Of a stretch of 64,000 nucleotides of DNA, positions 33,369 through 45,065 are shown piece after piece. The notes beneath the pieces were generated by a model, which had not been told where the DNA came from, ran no database searches, and worked only from the letters and a program-made list of their open reading frames with translations. Source of the stretch: Sceloporus undulatus (lineage: Eukaryota > Chordata > Lepidosauria > Squamata > Phrynosomatidae); contig NC_056522.1 of assembly GCF_019175285.1 (NCBI RefSeq), positions 324,775,536 to 324,839,535 on the forward strand, written 5' to 3'. Every line of letters begins with the position of its first letter. The stretch's first letter is position 1. Both the position numbers and the translations under genes were made by a program.

Positions 33369-33440
33369 AACACAAGTGGCTGAATATCATTATTTTGTGG
33401 ATTTTGGATGTTACTGTACTTTGTTATATGGCCAACAAGA

Positions 33441-34135
33441 GCCAGCATGGTGTAGTGGTTTGAATGTTGAACTATGGTGCAGGAAACCAGGGTTCGATTC
33501 CCTGCTCAGGCAAGAAACCCACTGGCTGACTTTGGGCAAGTCTAGGGTTGCCATAGTGCCGGACCTCCAAACCAGGGAAAATGTAGGACAAAATTTTCAA
33601 ATGTAGGACACACAAAATGTGTCCTACATTTGAAAATTCTGTCCTACATTTTACCTCGCGATTGCGGCGGGGAGCGGAGGCCAAGCGGCGAGGGACCAGG
33701 AAGGAGGCGAGCAGGCCGGCGGCAATGGCTGGGGCTTCGCCTCCTTCTTGGCCTCCGCGGAGGCCAGGAAGGAGGGAGGAGGCTGCAGGGAGGCGGGAAG
33801 GTTGGCGCGGCTGCACCCAAGAGGCTCCGCCTCCCTGCAGCCTCCTCCGCCTCAGGCCTCACTGCCCTCCTTTTCCTCCGCGCGACCATGCGCGGTGGAG
33901 GAGGAGGAGGGCAGCGAGGCCCCAGGGTTGCCTAGCAACCCCGCTGCAACCGGGCTTTTCCCGGTTTTTGGCTGCACCCGTGCCGTGACCAGGCAGGTGC
34001 AGCCAAAACCGGGAAAAACCCGGTTGCAACCGGGTTATGGCAACCCTAGGCAAGTCACACTCTCCTAACCCCAGGGGATGTCAATGGAAACCCCTTTTGA
34101 ACAAATCTTGCTATGAAAATCCTGTTACAGATTTG
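33441..34135 (+). repeat. tRNA-derived SINE split by a hAT-like insertion
   Basis: The SINE head GCCAGCATGGTGTAGTGG and B box GGTTCGATTCCCTGC lie at 33446-33542. The body resumes at 34049 with GGCAAGTCACACTCTCC and runs to about 34135. The two pieces share the 8 bases GGCAAGTC duplicated at the break. Confidence 0.85.
33543..34048 (+). mobile_element. Non-autonomous hAT-like element with exact 8-bp target duplication
   Basis: A 506-bp element with 13-bp perfect ends TAGGGTTGCCATA / TATGGCAACCCTA, flanked by GGCAAGTC on both sides (33535-33542 and 34049-34056). An 8-bp duplication and T/CAGGG-type ends indicate the hAT superfamily. Inside are an AT-rich hairpin built on AAATGTAGGACA and a GC-rich, CpG-bearing half with the inverted GGTGCAGCCAAAACCGGG near the right end. 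No transposase is encoded. Confidence 0.85.
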
Positions 34136-34147
34136 TTGTGTTTGGGT

Positions 34148-34301
34148 CACCAGTGTGGTGTAGCAGTTTGAATGCTGAACTAGTCCTCTGGGAGATCAGA
34201 GTTCAATTCTCCATGAATCCATAGAAATCCACCAGGTAACTTTGGGCAAATCACCCTCACTCAGCCTCAGAAGGCAATGGCAACCCCCTCTGAACAAATC
34301 T
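34148..34301 (+). repeat. tRNA-derived SINE (Sauria-type), 3' truncated
   Basis: CCAGTGTGGTGTAGCAG, the B box GAGTTCAATTCTCC and CTCAGCCTCAGAAGGCAATG are present; the tail is cut at GAACAAATCT, where the next repeat begins. Confidence 0.85.
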
Positions 34302-34302
34302 A

Positions 34303-34600
34303 CATTTGTAGCATCTCAAAATGTCCTCGCTTTTGAGCATGAATTTATATTCATATTAAGTGTTTGTAGCTTAAGTTACATATTAAGTGTTTTTAGTCCA
34401 ACATTTTTCTTGAATGTTCAACATTTTGTGGTGTCTTGTCCTCCCTTGCGCATGACTTACATTTTACCCACATGTCTGACATTTTGCAGGACCTTGTCTT
34501 CCTTTGTGCTTAGGCGACGAGGTATTCTACTTTTCCAGGACACATACAACATTTCAACCTTCTGCCCAAAACAAGACAATGCCAGAAAGAGTGGGGGATA
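34303..34600 (-). mobile_element. hAT-like MITE fragment, inverted
   Basis: AAATGTCCTCGCTTTTGAGC, ATGAATTTATATTC and GGACCTTGTCTTCC are the inverse of the 23874/51940 family. Confidence 0.5.
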
Positions 34601-34869
34601 GGTCTTTTGACCCATGCAGACAAGGTCTCAGTCATCTTTCCTCTACTAGCCTGCAATCTTAGCCCTGTCTCTAGGCCACCTTTCCCCAGTGTGATTTCTG
34701 TCAGAGGTAATCTTCAGTTTAGTATCCTTTCTTCCCTGGAGGCTTCCTTTCACAGCATTCCCTGAGCTGTGATGGCTGGCATCAACCAAGCTTGTCCAGC
34801 TTCTCCCTTTATACTTGGTATATCGCTCTAGCCAATAGTTAGCAAATATATGTCATCAGAAATAACTAT

Positions 34870-34985
34870 ATTGCTATAAGTAAGAAGAGATATTGTAGCA
34901 CCTTTGAGACTAACTCAAAGAATGAAGTTGGTAGCATGAGCTTTCCTCGACTAAAGACTATTTCCTCAGATGCATATGGAGGAAG
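34870..34985. repeat. Interspersed repeat (GTAGCATGAGCTTTCC family)
   Basis: TGTAGCACCTTTGAGAC then GTTGGTAGCATGAGCTTTCC and TCCTCAGATGCATATGG form a widespread reptile repeat motif. A reverse fragment lies at 46596-46660. Confidence 0.55.
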
Positions 34986-36480
34986 CATACGTCGCATATA
35001 CATATATTGTTATAAGTTGTTTCCCCCAGCACTTTTCTCCTTGCACTTGAGTGTGCTCTGTGGCATTTTTACTTCTACATTTTTCCTTTTGAAGAACTGA
35101 CCTTGCATGGCATATCACGAACTGCTTTTTGAAATCTAATCAGTTTCCAAAGTGGTCTGACATGTGATTGTAATAGAAAGCAGCGATAAAGCATAACTAT
35201 GACCACTGGAAAACAGTCCTAGAAAGCAGCACACTACCTGCCTTATAAGTCTTGGAAAGTTTTTATCTTTTAACTTGTAGGCCTTGATGGGCCGCCCCTC
35301 TCCACATCCAGCCTGTGGCAAGACATTCCCCATTCTTGGTTTTTTAAGGAATAAATCCTGAAGCAACCAGCGCATCATCCACAGCAGATAGCAAGTATTT
35401 CCTTCTTCCCAAACAAACATGGATTTAATCAGGACAGAAGTTCGGATAGATGCCTATGTGGACTAGGGAACAGGCTCCTGTATGGAGAAGGCTGTCTTTG
35501 TTTAAAATGGAATTATGTATTTTTGAATATGTATGTGGATGTGGATGTTGATAAAGTGATGGAAATAACAGAGGTATAACTCCCATTCATTTACAAAGTT
35601 TGTCAGATGACCATTATTGGCTCATTGTACATCAGAAATGCTTCCTGGGAAAAGACACATCTTTACCAGAAGATCTATAAAAAATACCCAAGAAAAAAGA
35701 GGTTATGAAATTTTTGGAAGACTATCTCTTTGCAGTCCTTCATGTCTCTGTTTACACTGTTACAATATCAATATCAAAGGCTATTGGGCCAGTCACCTAT
35801 CTCTCAGCCTAAACAATCTCAGAGAGGATAAAATGGAATAATGGCATTTATGGTGCTCTGGATGATAATTACAGTAGTTGGTTTAGTGTAAAAAAAAAAA
35901 TCCCATTAATTCCTTGCCTTTTTCATCTCATTTCATATACATGCTGAGACTGCCTTGTCTAGAGCAGCTCAGGAGTTCATGGCTTCCATGACAACCTCTA
36001 AAATTATGCTGAACCCAATGCTGGTGGGGCTGCTCACAATAGCAGTTTTCAGGCATTGATTCAGCAGGCATGTAAGCTCCACACATAAAGAGGTAGAATA
36101 GAGATGTACATGCTTGCTCCATCCCCTCTGCCAAGGATGGAAAAGTTAGTGGAAATCTAACTCAGGTGTATTTATGCTGAAAGAGGGGCATGTTCAGCAA
36201 TTACATTTAAATAGTTTACATTTAAATTTATATGAAATCATTACACTAAAGTCCTTACCAGAATAAGGGTAAATAATGATAATGTGTATTATGTTACTCC
36301 CTTAGCACCCTCCACCAGTTTTGAGCTTTGGAGAGAAGGAAACAGCTGCATGGATTTTTTAAAAAAACCATTTCACACCCACCTTACCAAAAATATGTAT
36401 TTTGCTTTCTGTCACCCCCTTCCTTACAACATCATTTCCTTGATTCTCTTTCATGGTACAAAATTATCACTTTAAATGCC
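34986..36480. other. No recognised element
   Basis: Intergenic sequence without gene, RNA or repeat that I can name. Confidence 0.45.
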
Positions 36481-36683
36481 ATTGCTTCCACCCTACAGAA
36501 TCTCGGGATTTGTAGTTGTGGTGGTGGTAGTAGTAGTAGTACATGTAGTAGCTGTTGTTGTTATAATCACTATATTTATCATTATTTTCTTAACTTTATT
36601 TATGCTCCACATTTTCCCAAAAACTGGGATTTAAAATAGCTTCAGGAGTTATTTGAAATTCTCTCCCAGAAAGATCTAGTCCT

Positions 36684-36919
36684 TGTTGTTGTTATTATGT
36701 GCCTTCAAGATGATTCCAACTTATGGTGACCCTAAGGCAAATTTATAACGGGAATGTCTTGGCAAGATTTCTTCAGAGGGAGCTTGCCATTGCCTTCCTC
36801 TGATGTTGGGGGAATATGCCTAGCCCAGGGTCACCCAGCAGGTTTGCATGACTAAGCAAGGATTCAAATCCTGTTTTCTCAGAATTTTATTTCAACATTC
36901 AAACCACTACACAACACTG
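36684..36919 (-). repeat. tRNA-derived SINE (Sauria-type), full length
   Basis: On the plus strand it runs from GTTGTTGTTATTATGTGCC through CCAGGGTCACCCAGCAGG to CAAACCACTACACAACAC. This is an inverted copy of about 236 bp. Confidence 0.88.
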
Positions 36920-37008
36920 TTGTTGTTATTGTGTGGCTTCAAGTTGTGGAGAAATCCTGTTTACCCAGAATTTTATTTCAACACTCAAACCACTACACTA
37001 CACTGGCT
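36920..37008 (-). repeat. Second, internally deleted SINE abutting the first
   Basis: It again begins GTTGTTGTTATTGTGTGGC and ends CAAACCACTACACTACACTG. The segment AGAATTTTATTTCAACA is identical to the neighbour's, suggesting a local duplication with deletion of the middle. Confidence 0.7.
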
Positions 37009-38296
37009 ATTACAGCTACAGTGGGCCTAAATGCAGTGGGATTTGGAGAAAAAACCAGAACATTTTAAAAGTAGATGAAAAAGAATACCCTTTGGCTTCT
37101 TTAAAATTCTGAATGTTACAAGCTGCTGGCCTGTAATACAAAACTTACCTTTATCTACCTCATTATCACTCATTACCCTGCAAAGAATACAGAGCATAGC
37201 AAAGGCTCAGCCTAACTTGTACTTGAACCATTTGATATTCCTCTTTCACCGTTAATGAAGACACAGTTTATATTGCAAAAGAAGCAGAGTGGTCTCTCAT
37301 TAGATTACAACTGTAATGTAAAGTCTTACCTTTGTTATTAGAATAAGGAACTAATTATAAGTAATGAAGCATTTGCAACTAGTTACATTGTGTTTCAATT
37401 TTTATTGCCAATGTTGATAAGAATACAAATGATCCCAACTAAATTACACTTGGATTAACAAATAATAGTTTGGATGGGACTGTAGGATTGTTCTGCCTGG
37501 ACTGTAAGCATTGATATTTTTTTCTTGATGTATATCCTTAAAACTAGTCTCTCTTGTACTGTATTTGTTAATGTGAGATCAAACTCTGGAGAAAAAGTTT
37601 AAAATATATTCTGGCAATGTAGATTTTACAATCAAATTGTGTTAAGCAAAATCAGATTTATACATATGAAAATTACCCTGCAATTATATACAAATAATTT
37701 GGTTGTATTTTTAATTATGTAGAAAAACATCAGAACAACAACAACAAAATCCTACCATTGCTAGATAACTCCAGTGTGCTCCCATACAACAATATTGTTT
37801 TATTTTACAAAGATTTTTGAACTCTTAAATTTAATCCTTTTTCTGAAGTTCATAGTGTCACCTGATGTTGCTGATGTTACTATGTGGCCACAAGAAATGA
37901 GTTGCCTCTGAGACTGATGAAACTAAATTTAGCCGTGGGGAAAAAGCTGTTAAGGGTTTGTCTTTCATCCAGCTTTTTTTATCCTCAAAGACTTTCTGAT
38001 CAACATTTTACCACAGTTGGCTTTGAAACTATACGGAAAGGTTAAAACAATATACTATCTTATTGTCCTTGTGAGCTCTCACAAAAGATAACCCGACAGG
38101 TAGCTAATTTCTGTTTCCTGAATGTATTTACAGTTTAAGAAGGAGCATCTACGATGGTGATATCTATCTCCACTCTCATCAGTTGCTCATGTTGAAAAAA
38201 TACTATCTAAGAAAATAAAACCAACACAGGTAACAGGAAAATTAGCAAAAAAATCTACATGTTTTCATGATATCCTTATAATAAATCAGCCTGATG
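37009..38296. other. No recognised element
   Basis: AT-rich intergenic sequence; nothing assigned. Confidence 0.45.
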
Positions 38297-38528
38297 GTGG
38301 TGGTGGTTGTGTGTCTTAAAGATGTTCCAACGTATAGCAACCCTAAGGCAAACCTATTGTGTTTGCTTGACAAGTTTCTTCAGAGAGCACTACCATTGCC
38401 ATCTTCTGAGGCTGAGAAAATGTGACATGCCCAAGGCCACCCAATTAGTTTAAATGGCTGAACTGCGATTCAAACCCTGGTGTTCAGAGTCCTAGTCTAA
38501 TGCGCAAACCAATACACCATGCTGGTTC
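38297..38528 (-). repeat. tRNA-derived SINE (Sauria-type)
   Basis: An inverted near-full copy: GTTGTGTGTCTTAAAGATG to CAAACCAATACACCATGCTG. Confidence 0.88.
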
Positions 38529-38555
38529 CTTAATTTTCCTACCACTAACTATTAT

Positions 38556-38772
38556 AGTGTTGTTGCTGTTGTTGTGTGCTTTCAAGTTGTTTTCGCCTAA
38601 GGTGACCTTATCAGATTTGTTCAGAGGGGGGGTTGTCATTGCCTTTTTCTGAGGCTGAGAGGGTGTGACTTGCCCAAAGCCATCCAGTGAGTTTTGATGG
38701 CTGAGCAGGGATTGAAATCTTGTTTTTTAGTTTTGTTCCAACACTCAAACACTGCACCATACTGGCTCTGAG
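38556..38772 (-). repeat. tRNA-derived SINE (Sauria-type)
   Basis: An inverted copy: GTTGTTGTGTGCTTTCAAG to CACTGCACCATACTGGCTC. Confidence 0.88.
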
Positions 38773-39493
38773 CTATTACATCTACAGTTGTCCTAACCCC
38801 AGTGTTAGCCCCAACTAGAATAAATCCATCGCATCAGTGAACTTACATGAGTGTTGACATGAGTGTTCCCATTAATTAAATAAATCTACTCTATTTGGAA
38901 GTAATAACTGGATTTAGTGTAAGAATGTCTACTACGTGTAGTAGGTACCCCCTCCCCATAATTTTTGGACAAGAGCATCATTAATAAATGAACTTTGAAT
39001 TTTAAAATTATATTTCCAGCACTTTACATAAAGTTTGATTCCATATATTTTATTCAAATCATGATTCAGGAGATACTGTTAATAAATCCTCTATTTACAG
39101 TTTCACCCTGCCAATATGCGGAGTTAGGTATCTGCTGTAATAGGTGTGAACATCAAGAATGGAAAACAGATTGTTAATTATTGTTATTTTTGCTATTTTA
39201 CTGCCAGGGATGGAAAGGGACTCTTATGGGAATTTATATCTCAGTATTTCTGGCTCCATACCTCTTCCTTAAAACTAGAGTTCCATGTCTTTAAAAGCAA
39301 GGAAGCTTTTCAGAACATGTAAGTAGAACTTGGTACAAAGAGGGAAACAGGATGAGCTATACAAGTTCATCCTCCACATCTGTCCTAATTTGGCAAGGAA
39401 ACCTCTTTTTCAGTTCCTTTAAAATATCTGTTTTTCTCCCTTCCTGTCACTTTCTCCCCTTGATTTCAACTTACTTCAGTTGCTGTAAACTGA
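38773..39493. other. No recognised element
   Basis: AT-rich intergenic sequence; nothing assigned. Confidence 0.4.
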
Positions 39494-39858
39494 GGCCCTG
39501 TACAGACTGGCCTGAAAGACTGGACTGGGGGCAGAGTCAGGGCGTTGAGTCCAGATGACGCCACTCCAACTTTGTCCCCAGGGTGCCATGATGCCACATG
39601 CCACTCCACACAGTGCGTGGCATTGTGGCACTCCTCCAGTGCTGCATGCATGTGACACAGTACCAAAGAAGTGCTGCATAGTCAAGCTGCTGCAGCTGTG
39701 GCGCCCTTTTGAGGACACAAAAAGGAGCCGCTTTTTGCGGCTCCTTTTCGTGCCCTAGAAAGGCCGGATTGGGGCTGCAGCGTGCAGTTGCCACGGCCCC
39801 AATGCGTGCGAAAAGGGGCCGGCTGCAGGCCACCCCTCAGGGGTAGTCTGTAGAGCCC
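39494..39858 (+). mobile_element. Harbinger-like MITE, copy 2
   Basis: GGCCCTGTACAGACTGGCC at the left and TAGTCTGTAGAGCCC at the right, with the hairpin CAAAAAGGAGCCGC / GCGGCTCCTTTTCG in the middle. It is the best preserved full-length relative of 24127-24467. Confidence 0.7.
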
Positions 39859-40224
39859 TTGTGTTCAAAGTACAAAAGAAATTTGCACTCACTTAACTCT
39901 ACTGGGGCGGGGGGGGGGAATAAGGAGAGGAGGGAGTTGAATTCTGTCTTTCACAGTGGGCTCAGGCAAAAGCAAATTGCTGCAGCCTTTCATAACTTGT
40001 GTCCTTTGGGCCATTAATAAGTTTTGCCTTCTTTTCCCCACTCTGATGTTGCTTGGCTACACGTATCCCGGTTATCATCTATGAAATGTTAGGAAGGTAT
40101 GAAGGCTGACACCCTATCTCTTGTTCCACAAAACATAACAAAAATACAGCAGACAACAACTTAAAAGTACTTAAATCCACATTAAGTTCACCTTTAAAAT
40201 ATGGCACTAGGAGGTACCTTTATT

Positions 40225-40392
40225 GTTGTTGTTGCTGTGCACCTTCAAGTTATTTTTAACTTATGGTGACCCCAAGGCACCCTTCTCTGTCTTGGGGGTT
40301 TTCTGGGGCTGAGAGTGTGACATATTTCCATAGCAGAATGGGGAACTGAACTCTGATCGCCAATGCTCAAACCACTACACCGCACTGGCTCC
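40225..40392 (-). repeat. tRNA-derived SINE (Sauria-type), shortened
   Basis: GTTGTTGTTGCTGTGCACC to CAAACCACTACACCGCACTG, lacking part of the middle. Confidence 0.82.
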
Positions 40393-41355
40393 CTTTATAT
40401 TGTTACTTTAATATACCAAAAAAAACAAAAAAAAATGTGCTCAAAGTTTGAAACAACTGGTGTAGCTTTTTCAGAATGAATCAAGGTTGGGGACTTTCCG
40501 TATGGTGTCAGGTAAACTTCTGTATCAGGTAATCTGCAGTTTCACTTTAGCCAGGGTTGCCTTTTCTATTATGTACACCAAGGTGACTGTCTGAGGCAGA
40601 AGAGTTTGGACATCAAAGGGTTAGTGATTTAATTTATTACTGTTGTATTTTACTACCAGGTTTAGTGTGTGTGTGTATTGTGTATCTCATGTATCAAAAC
40701 AACTTGTCTGGGCTTGCATATTACACAACTTGATTTGGATGGGTGATGAACACTATTTGCTCATGTAACTCAGGCAGCAAAATGTCTTGGTACTGATTTC
40801 AAAAATTTGCATACAAGAAACTTGATGGACATACTGTATAGATTTTAAACAAGACAAAACTGACTCTCCTAACACTGCCAGAAGTAGCACTTATGTTAAT
40901 TACCTGAGTTTATTCTGTTATCACCACTTACTGCTGTTGAGGTTATCCCTTGTTACTGTTCAGATTCCATGTTATATATTGTTAATTAATTACTATTATC
41001 TCAAATTTCTGCTATTGCAATCTATTGATCCCCACCTATTGCTGTTATGAATATCTCCTATTATCATTTGGGATTAACATTAAAAAAATTATGATTAATC
41101 CTATTAGTGCTTTTACATAACATAAAATGTAGTACAGCACTTTTAAAATTAAATACTGGGAGAAAGCTGACAAAAGCTGGGAAGCATAGGGCTTGATTCA
41201 ATAATTCCATAGGAATAAAAATGAAAATGTTACTAATTGCCCAAATGGGGACAAGGTGAAAATGGAGTTCCCCCAGGTGGGGCAAATGTGTCAGAATGTT
41301 GCTGGAGACTATGGTATTATTACTAATCTTTGATGCATCTGATGAAGTAAATTTA
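40393..41355. other. No recognised element
   Basis: AT-rich intergenic sequence with a short (GT)n at about 40663-40677; nothing else assigned. Confidence 0.4.
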
Positions 41356-41571
41356 GGTTGCACTGCAGAAGTAATGTAGTACGACACCATTTTAACTGCC
41401 ATGATTTAATACTATGGAATTCTGGGATTGGTAGTTGTGTGAGATTTTTAGCCCTTTCTGTCAGCGAGTTCTGGTGCCACAACAAACTACAATTTACAAG
41501 ATTCCATACAATTGAGCCATGTCAGTTAAAGCAGTGACAAACTGCATTATTTCTGCAGTGCAGATGCAGCC
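41356..41571. mobile_element. Foldback MITE, CTGCAG/GCAGTTAAAG family
   Basis: The inverted ends GGTTGCACTGCAGAAGTAAT and TTTCTGCAGTGCAGATGC, with CAGTTAAAGCAGTGACAAAC inside. Confidence 0.8.
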
Positions 41572-41574
41572 TTA

Positions 41575-41826
41575 GGGGCTCTACAGACTTCTCTAAGGGG
41601 CAGCAGGAGGCTGCCCCTTTTCTGGCTGGATTGGGGCCATGGCAACCTCATGTCATGGTCCCAATCTGGCCTTTGGGGGCACCATAGCCATGGCAGCCTG
41701 GCTGTGTGGTGCCCCTTTGGCGCTGTGTGATGTGGATGCAGTGCCGGAGGCACATCATGATGCTACAAGCCGTCTGAAGCAGCGTGCGGCATCATGGCAT
41801 CTTGGGGGTAGAGTCAGGGCATGCGC
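41575..41826 (-). mobile_element. Harbinger-like MITE, copy 3, truncated
   Basis: It begins GGGGCTCTACAGAC after TTA and carries the family interior (GTGCGGCATCATGGCATC, GGGTAGAGTCAGGGCAT). The second terminus is missing, and it passes into the 41830-42260 sequence. Confidence 0.6.
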
Positions 41827-41829
41827 TGT

Positions 41830-42260
41830 CAGTGAGGGAGGAGGAAGGTGGCATGAATGGGGGGAGTCCATTATTGTGCTTTGCCAATGTGTCACTGTGT
41901 GCACCAATGCACTGTATGACCGGTGATACACTCATGCGACTGTATTCCTGATCACACAGGGCATCCAATGGAATGGCAGCTGGGCAGGACAAGGGAGGCA
42001 ATTGGCAGTCACAGTATTCATGTTAACGGTACGCATGAATGTGGGGAAGGCAGAAAAATAATAACTGAGCAGTGCAGTTTAATCTCATGTGGTGCAAACT
42101 GCCCATGGGTGTTCAGCAGGTTGTGGGAGCAGGCTGTGCAGATAATGGAGGTTCCACCCGATTTGGGAAAACCCGAGAGTGACCTGGTTTTTCCTCTCTG
42201 ACCACTCAGTGCCAAAGAAAACTTTTCCTTCAAACCATAAAACCAGCCAATCATCAAACC
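41830..42260. repeat. Unclassified repeat shared with 52985-53290
   Basis: Both copies carry ATTGTGCTTTGCCA, CACCAATGC, ATCCAATGGRATGGCA (R is A or G) and a GGGAGCAG segment in the same order. No ends or coding potential were recognised. Confidence 0.45.
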
Positions 42261-43359
42261 TTACTCATTAAAAACATGTTGGAAGAAGATCCAAGAAATC
42301 CATGAAATCACTACATTACCCAAAAAGAATGGACTGAATTGATATGGAGGGGACAAGAACCAGTAAGCCCCAGAAAAGCCCAAGGTAATATACTGCAAGA
42401 GCTCATTATTTTTTACAGTGATCTGGAAAAGCCCATGGTTATTAGCATGCAGTACAATATTCTAGCTAATCAAAGAGGTCTAAAGATGTAAGTGGAAAAT
42501 GCACGCACAAAAGATATCTGAAAAGGATCACTATATATAGGCACTGGAGTGTTGTGCCAGAAAATGTGGCATCAAAATGGGAGAGTTGGAGTGCTTGGTT
42601 TAATTGTAAGTATAGATATAGTGAACAGAACAGAAACTGGGTGGAACAACATAAAGCTGTGATATGGTCATCTCCAGACACAGATTCTATAGGAAACATA
42701 AGGCAGGCCATACCGGTGGAGGGAATTTTTTTCAAGTAAGCTAGAAGCCTCAAAAAAAATCAAATATAATTAGGGGGCTATTCAAACTGGCACCAAGTAG
42801 ATTTGGTGCAGTTTGGGGTGGGGTGGGGGCTCACAAAAAAACCTATTTAAACCGGTTCTATTGGAAGTGGGGATTTTAGCACGTCTTTTCAAAAGAACAG
42901 ATCTTTTTTTACCAGCTGCAAATGGGAACTTGCTGTCGATTCAATTCAGAGCACAGGAAGAGAGGGGCTAAAGTGCAGAGGGCAGATCATGCCCACCCCT
43001 TTGCTCTCTCCCTTCCTGCCAAATACCATTGGTTTTCCCTTTCGGCACTAAAAGCAGCTCCAGAAATGAAATGGATTCACGCTTCTCATGCTTTGGAAAG
43101 TGATCTCCTTAAAGCACAGCCTGGCTTTTTTCTCTTTTGCCAGTGTCCCCTTATTTGCACTGATGGCTTATTCCCACAGCTCACCAAAGTCAGGGAGGGG
43201 TTTCTCCTGGGAACATTATTAGATGGTATACTTAAAAAAAATTTTTTTTTACAGCTTATGCACATCTTTACTATTGCATGGCCGCAGTAGACAGTAGTTT
43301 AAATACTTGTGTCATTGGCATGACAAAGGTGTACATAATTTGATTGGCAGTTTTTTAAA
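42261..43359. other. No recognised element
   Basis: Intergenic sequence; a possible MITE begins near 42775 (GGGGCTATTCAAACTGG) but its other end is not clear. Confidence 0.4.
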
Positions 43360-43790
43360 AACCCAAGAATGATAGAAATGTCAGCTCCATTTTAAATCGA
43401 TATAAATGGTAATGTGAACATCAGCGGGGTTAAATGGCCACAGACAACTTATTTGGTATCACATCAGTGATGCCATCCGAGACTATTCTCACTCTCCACT
43501 TGCTTAAATTGTTCTCTTCGGACTGATTCGTTCTTGACTGATTTTATTGGCCATTGTTTGGGAATTGCTTTTAATGTTAATTTTAGGGGAGGGGGGAGGG
43601 AGGGGGGATCTGGAGTCTAGTGTACTTTTATCTACTGTTTCTGTGCCTTTGATTTTATTGTTTTCTCTTTTTGTATGCTGTTACCCACCTTGATCCAACA
43701 CAGGGAGAGGCGGGTTATAAATAATAATAATAATAATTATTATTATTATTCAGCTCAAAAATGCAAGTATGAATGACCCCTAGGAAGCCT
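43360..43790 (-). mobile_element. MITE-like repeat (relative of 9358-9550) split by a LINE-tail insertion
   Basis: The inverse complement of the 9358 repeat appears on both sides of about 43560-43752: CCAAGAATGATAGAAATGTC on the left and CAGCTCAAAAATGCAAGTAT on the right. Confidence 0.5.
43600..43752 (+). mobile_element. L2-like LINE 3' tail
   Basis: GCTGTTACCCACCTTGATCC, GAGGCGGGTTATAAATAATA and an (ATT)n tail are typical of an L2/CR1-like 3' UTR. Confidence 0.55.
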
Positions 43791-43893
43791 GAGGATGTTT
43801 CAAAATCCCATTAAGAATAGCTGAACTAGAATGCATACCACAGATCAGAAAAGGAAGTACACTCAGCATAGCAAGCTAGATGAAGGAAACTAT

Positions 43894-44231
43894 GGCCAGA
43901 GGCCACCCCTTTTTCCTCCAGATTGTTATTGTGGCAACCATACAGGCCGTGATAACAATCCGCAGGAAAAAGGAGCTCAGAAATGAAGCTCCTTGCCGCG
44001 ACGCCACTAAGGTGCTATTTCTGCCCTGAGGCGTCGTGGTGACGTCACGTACATGCCATGCTGTTTGGATGAGGCATGCATGTGACCTCACTGAAACGTG
44101 CTGTGTGGACGGCGCTGTGTAACAATGGCACTGTCCACATGAACTAGGGCTCGGGAGCGTGCGGTTGCTGCGTGTTCCTGAGCCCTAGTTTTGGCTTGAG
44201 GGCGCCAAAAGGCACCCATTTGTATCAGGCC
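43894..44231 (+). mobile_element. Harbinger-like MITE, diverged
   Basis: The ends GGCCAGAGGCCACCCCT and ATTTGTATCAGGCC lie beside TAT and TAA trinucleotides. The interior contains inverted pieces such as AGGGCTCGGGAGCGTGCGG / TGCGTGTTCCTGAGCCCT. Confidence 0.5.
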
Positions 44232-44339
44232 TAAGAGAGATAAAAAGACTTCCTTCAGAAATGCAAAGTTTTATCTAAATAAGGTGAACACAAATTTCCA
44301 CAAAGAAAATGCAAGAAGAAAATTAGGAATAAAAAAGGA

Positions 44340-44420
44340 CATTTATTTATTAATTTATCTTATAGCCTGCCTTTCTCCTAGGCATAAGATTCAAAGCAAC
44401 TCATAACCATTTAAAAATGT
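44340..44420 (-). mobile_element. L2-like LINE 3' end fragment
   Basis: ATTTATTTATTAATTTATC and GCCTGCCTTTCTCC resemble the L2-like 3' UTR in inverse; weak. Confidence 0.3.
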
Positions 44421-44753
44421 AACACAATTTTAAAAAGTATTAAGACAAAAGTTAAAACACAGTTAAATCCAACTGATTTTTTTTTTTTTAAAAAACACAA
44501 GCTAAAAGCACTAGTCTTTTTTTCTTCTTTATCTTCTTTCTTCTTTTCTATATATATTTCTTTTGTATATAATGAATTAATCTGTATATGCATATATGAA
44601 AATTTTTATATCCTGTTCTAAACCTTAATAAACATTATTTTAAAAAAACACAAGCTAAAAACACCAGTTAAAAACAATTTCAAAAACATTTAAAGCATAA
44701 TAAAAACAGAAACACAACAGTCCCCCATTAAAACCTCCATCTGCTGCAATGTA

Positions 44754-44985
44754 CAGTCAGTCCTTTGTGTCCATGGATTTTTTTTATCCACAGATTCAGG
44801 CATCCATGGATTGAAAATATTTAAAAACAATACAAACTCCAAAAAGGAAACCTTGATTTTGCCATTTTATATAAGGGACACCGTTTTACTATGTCATTCT
44901 ATTTAATGGAATTTGAACATCCACAGATTTTGGTATCCACATCGGGTCTTGGAACCAAACCACAGCGGATACCCAGGGTCCACTG
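44754..44985 (+). mobile_element. Tigger-like MITE, copy 3
   Basis: 232 bp, flanked by TA on both sides. The ends are CAGTCAGTCCTTTGTGTCCA and CCCAGGGTCCACTG, and the interior has TTTTATATAAGGGACACC and CATCCACAGATTTTGG. Confidence 0.8.
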
Positions 44986-45065
44986 TATTGAAAACTGAAT
45001 GACTCCCTAAATAAAAATGGCATTACCTTTATTTCCATTACCCTGGAAAAAACGGTTTCTTTTTG

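Noticed and set aside
33617-34068. Arginine/glycine-rich open frames of 100-123 codons
   Set aside because: They lie wholly inside the GC-rich half of the hAT-like element and are shadows of its composition.
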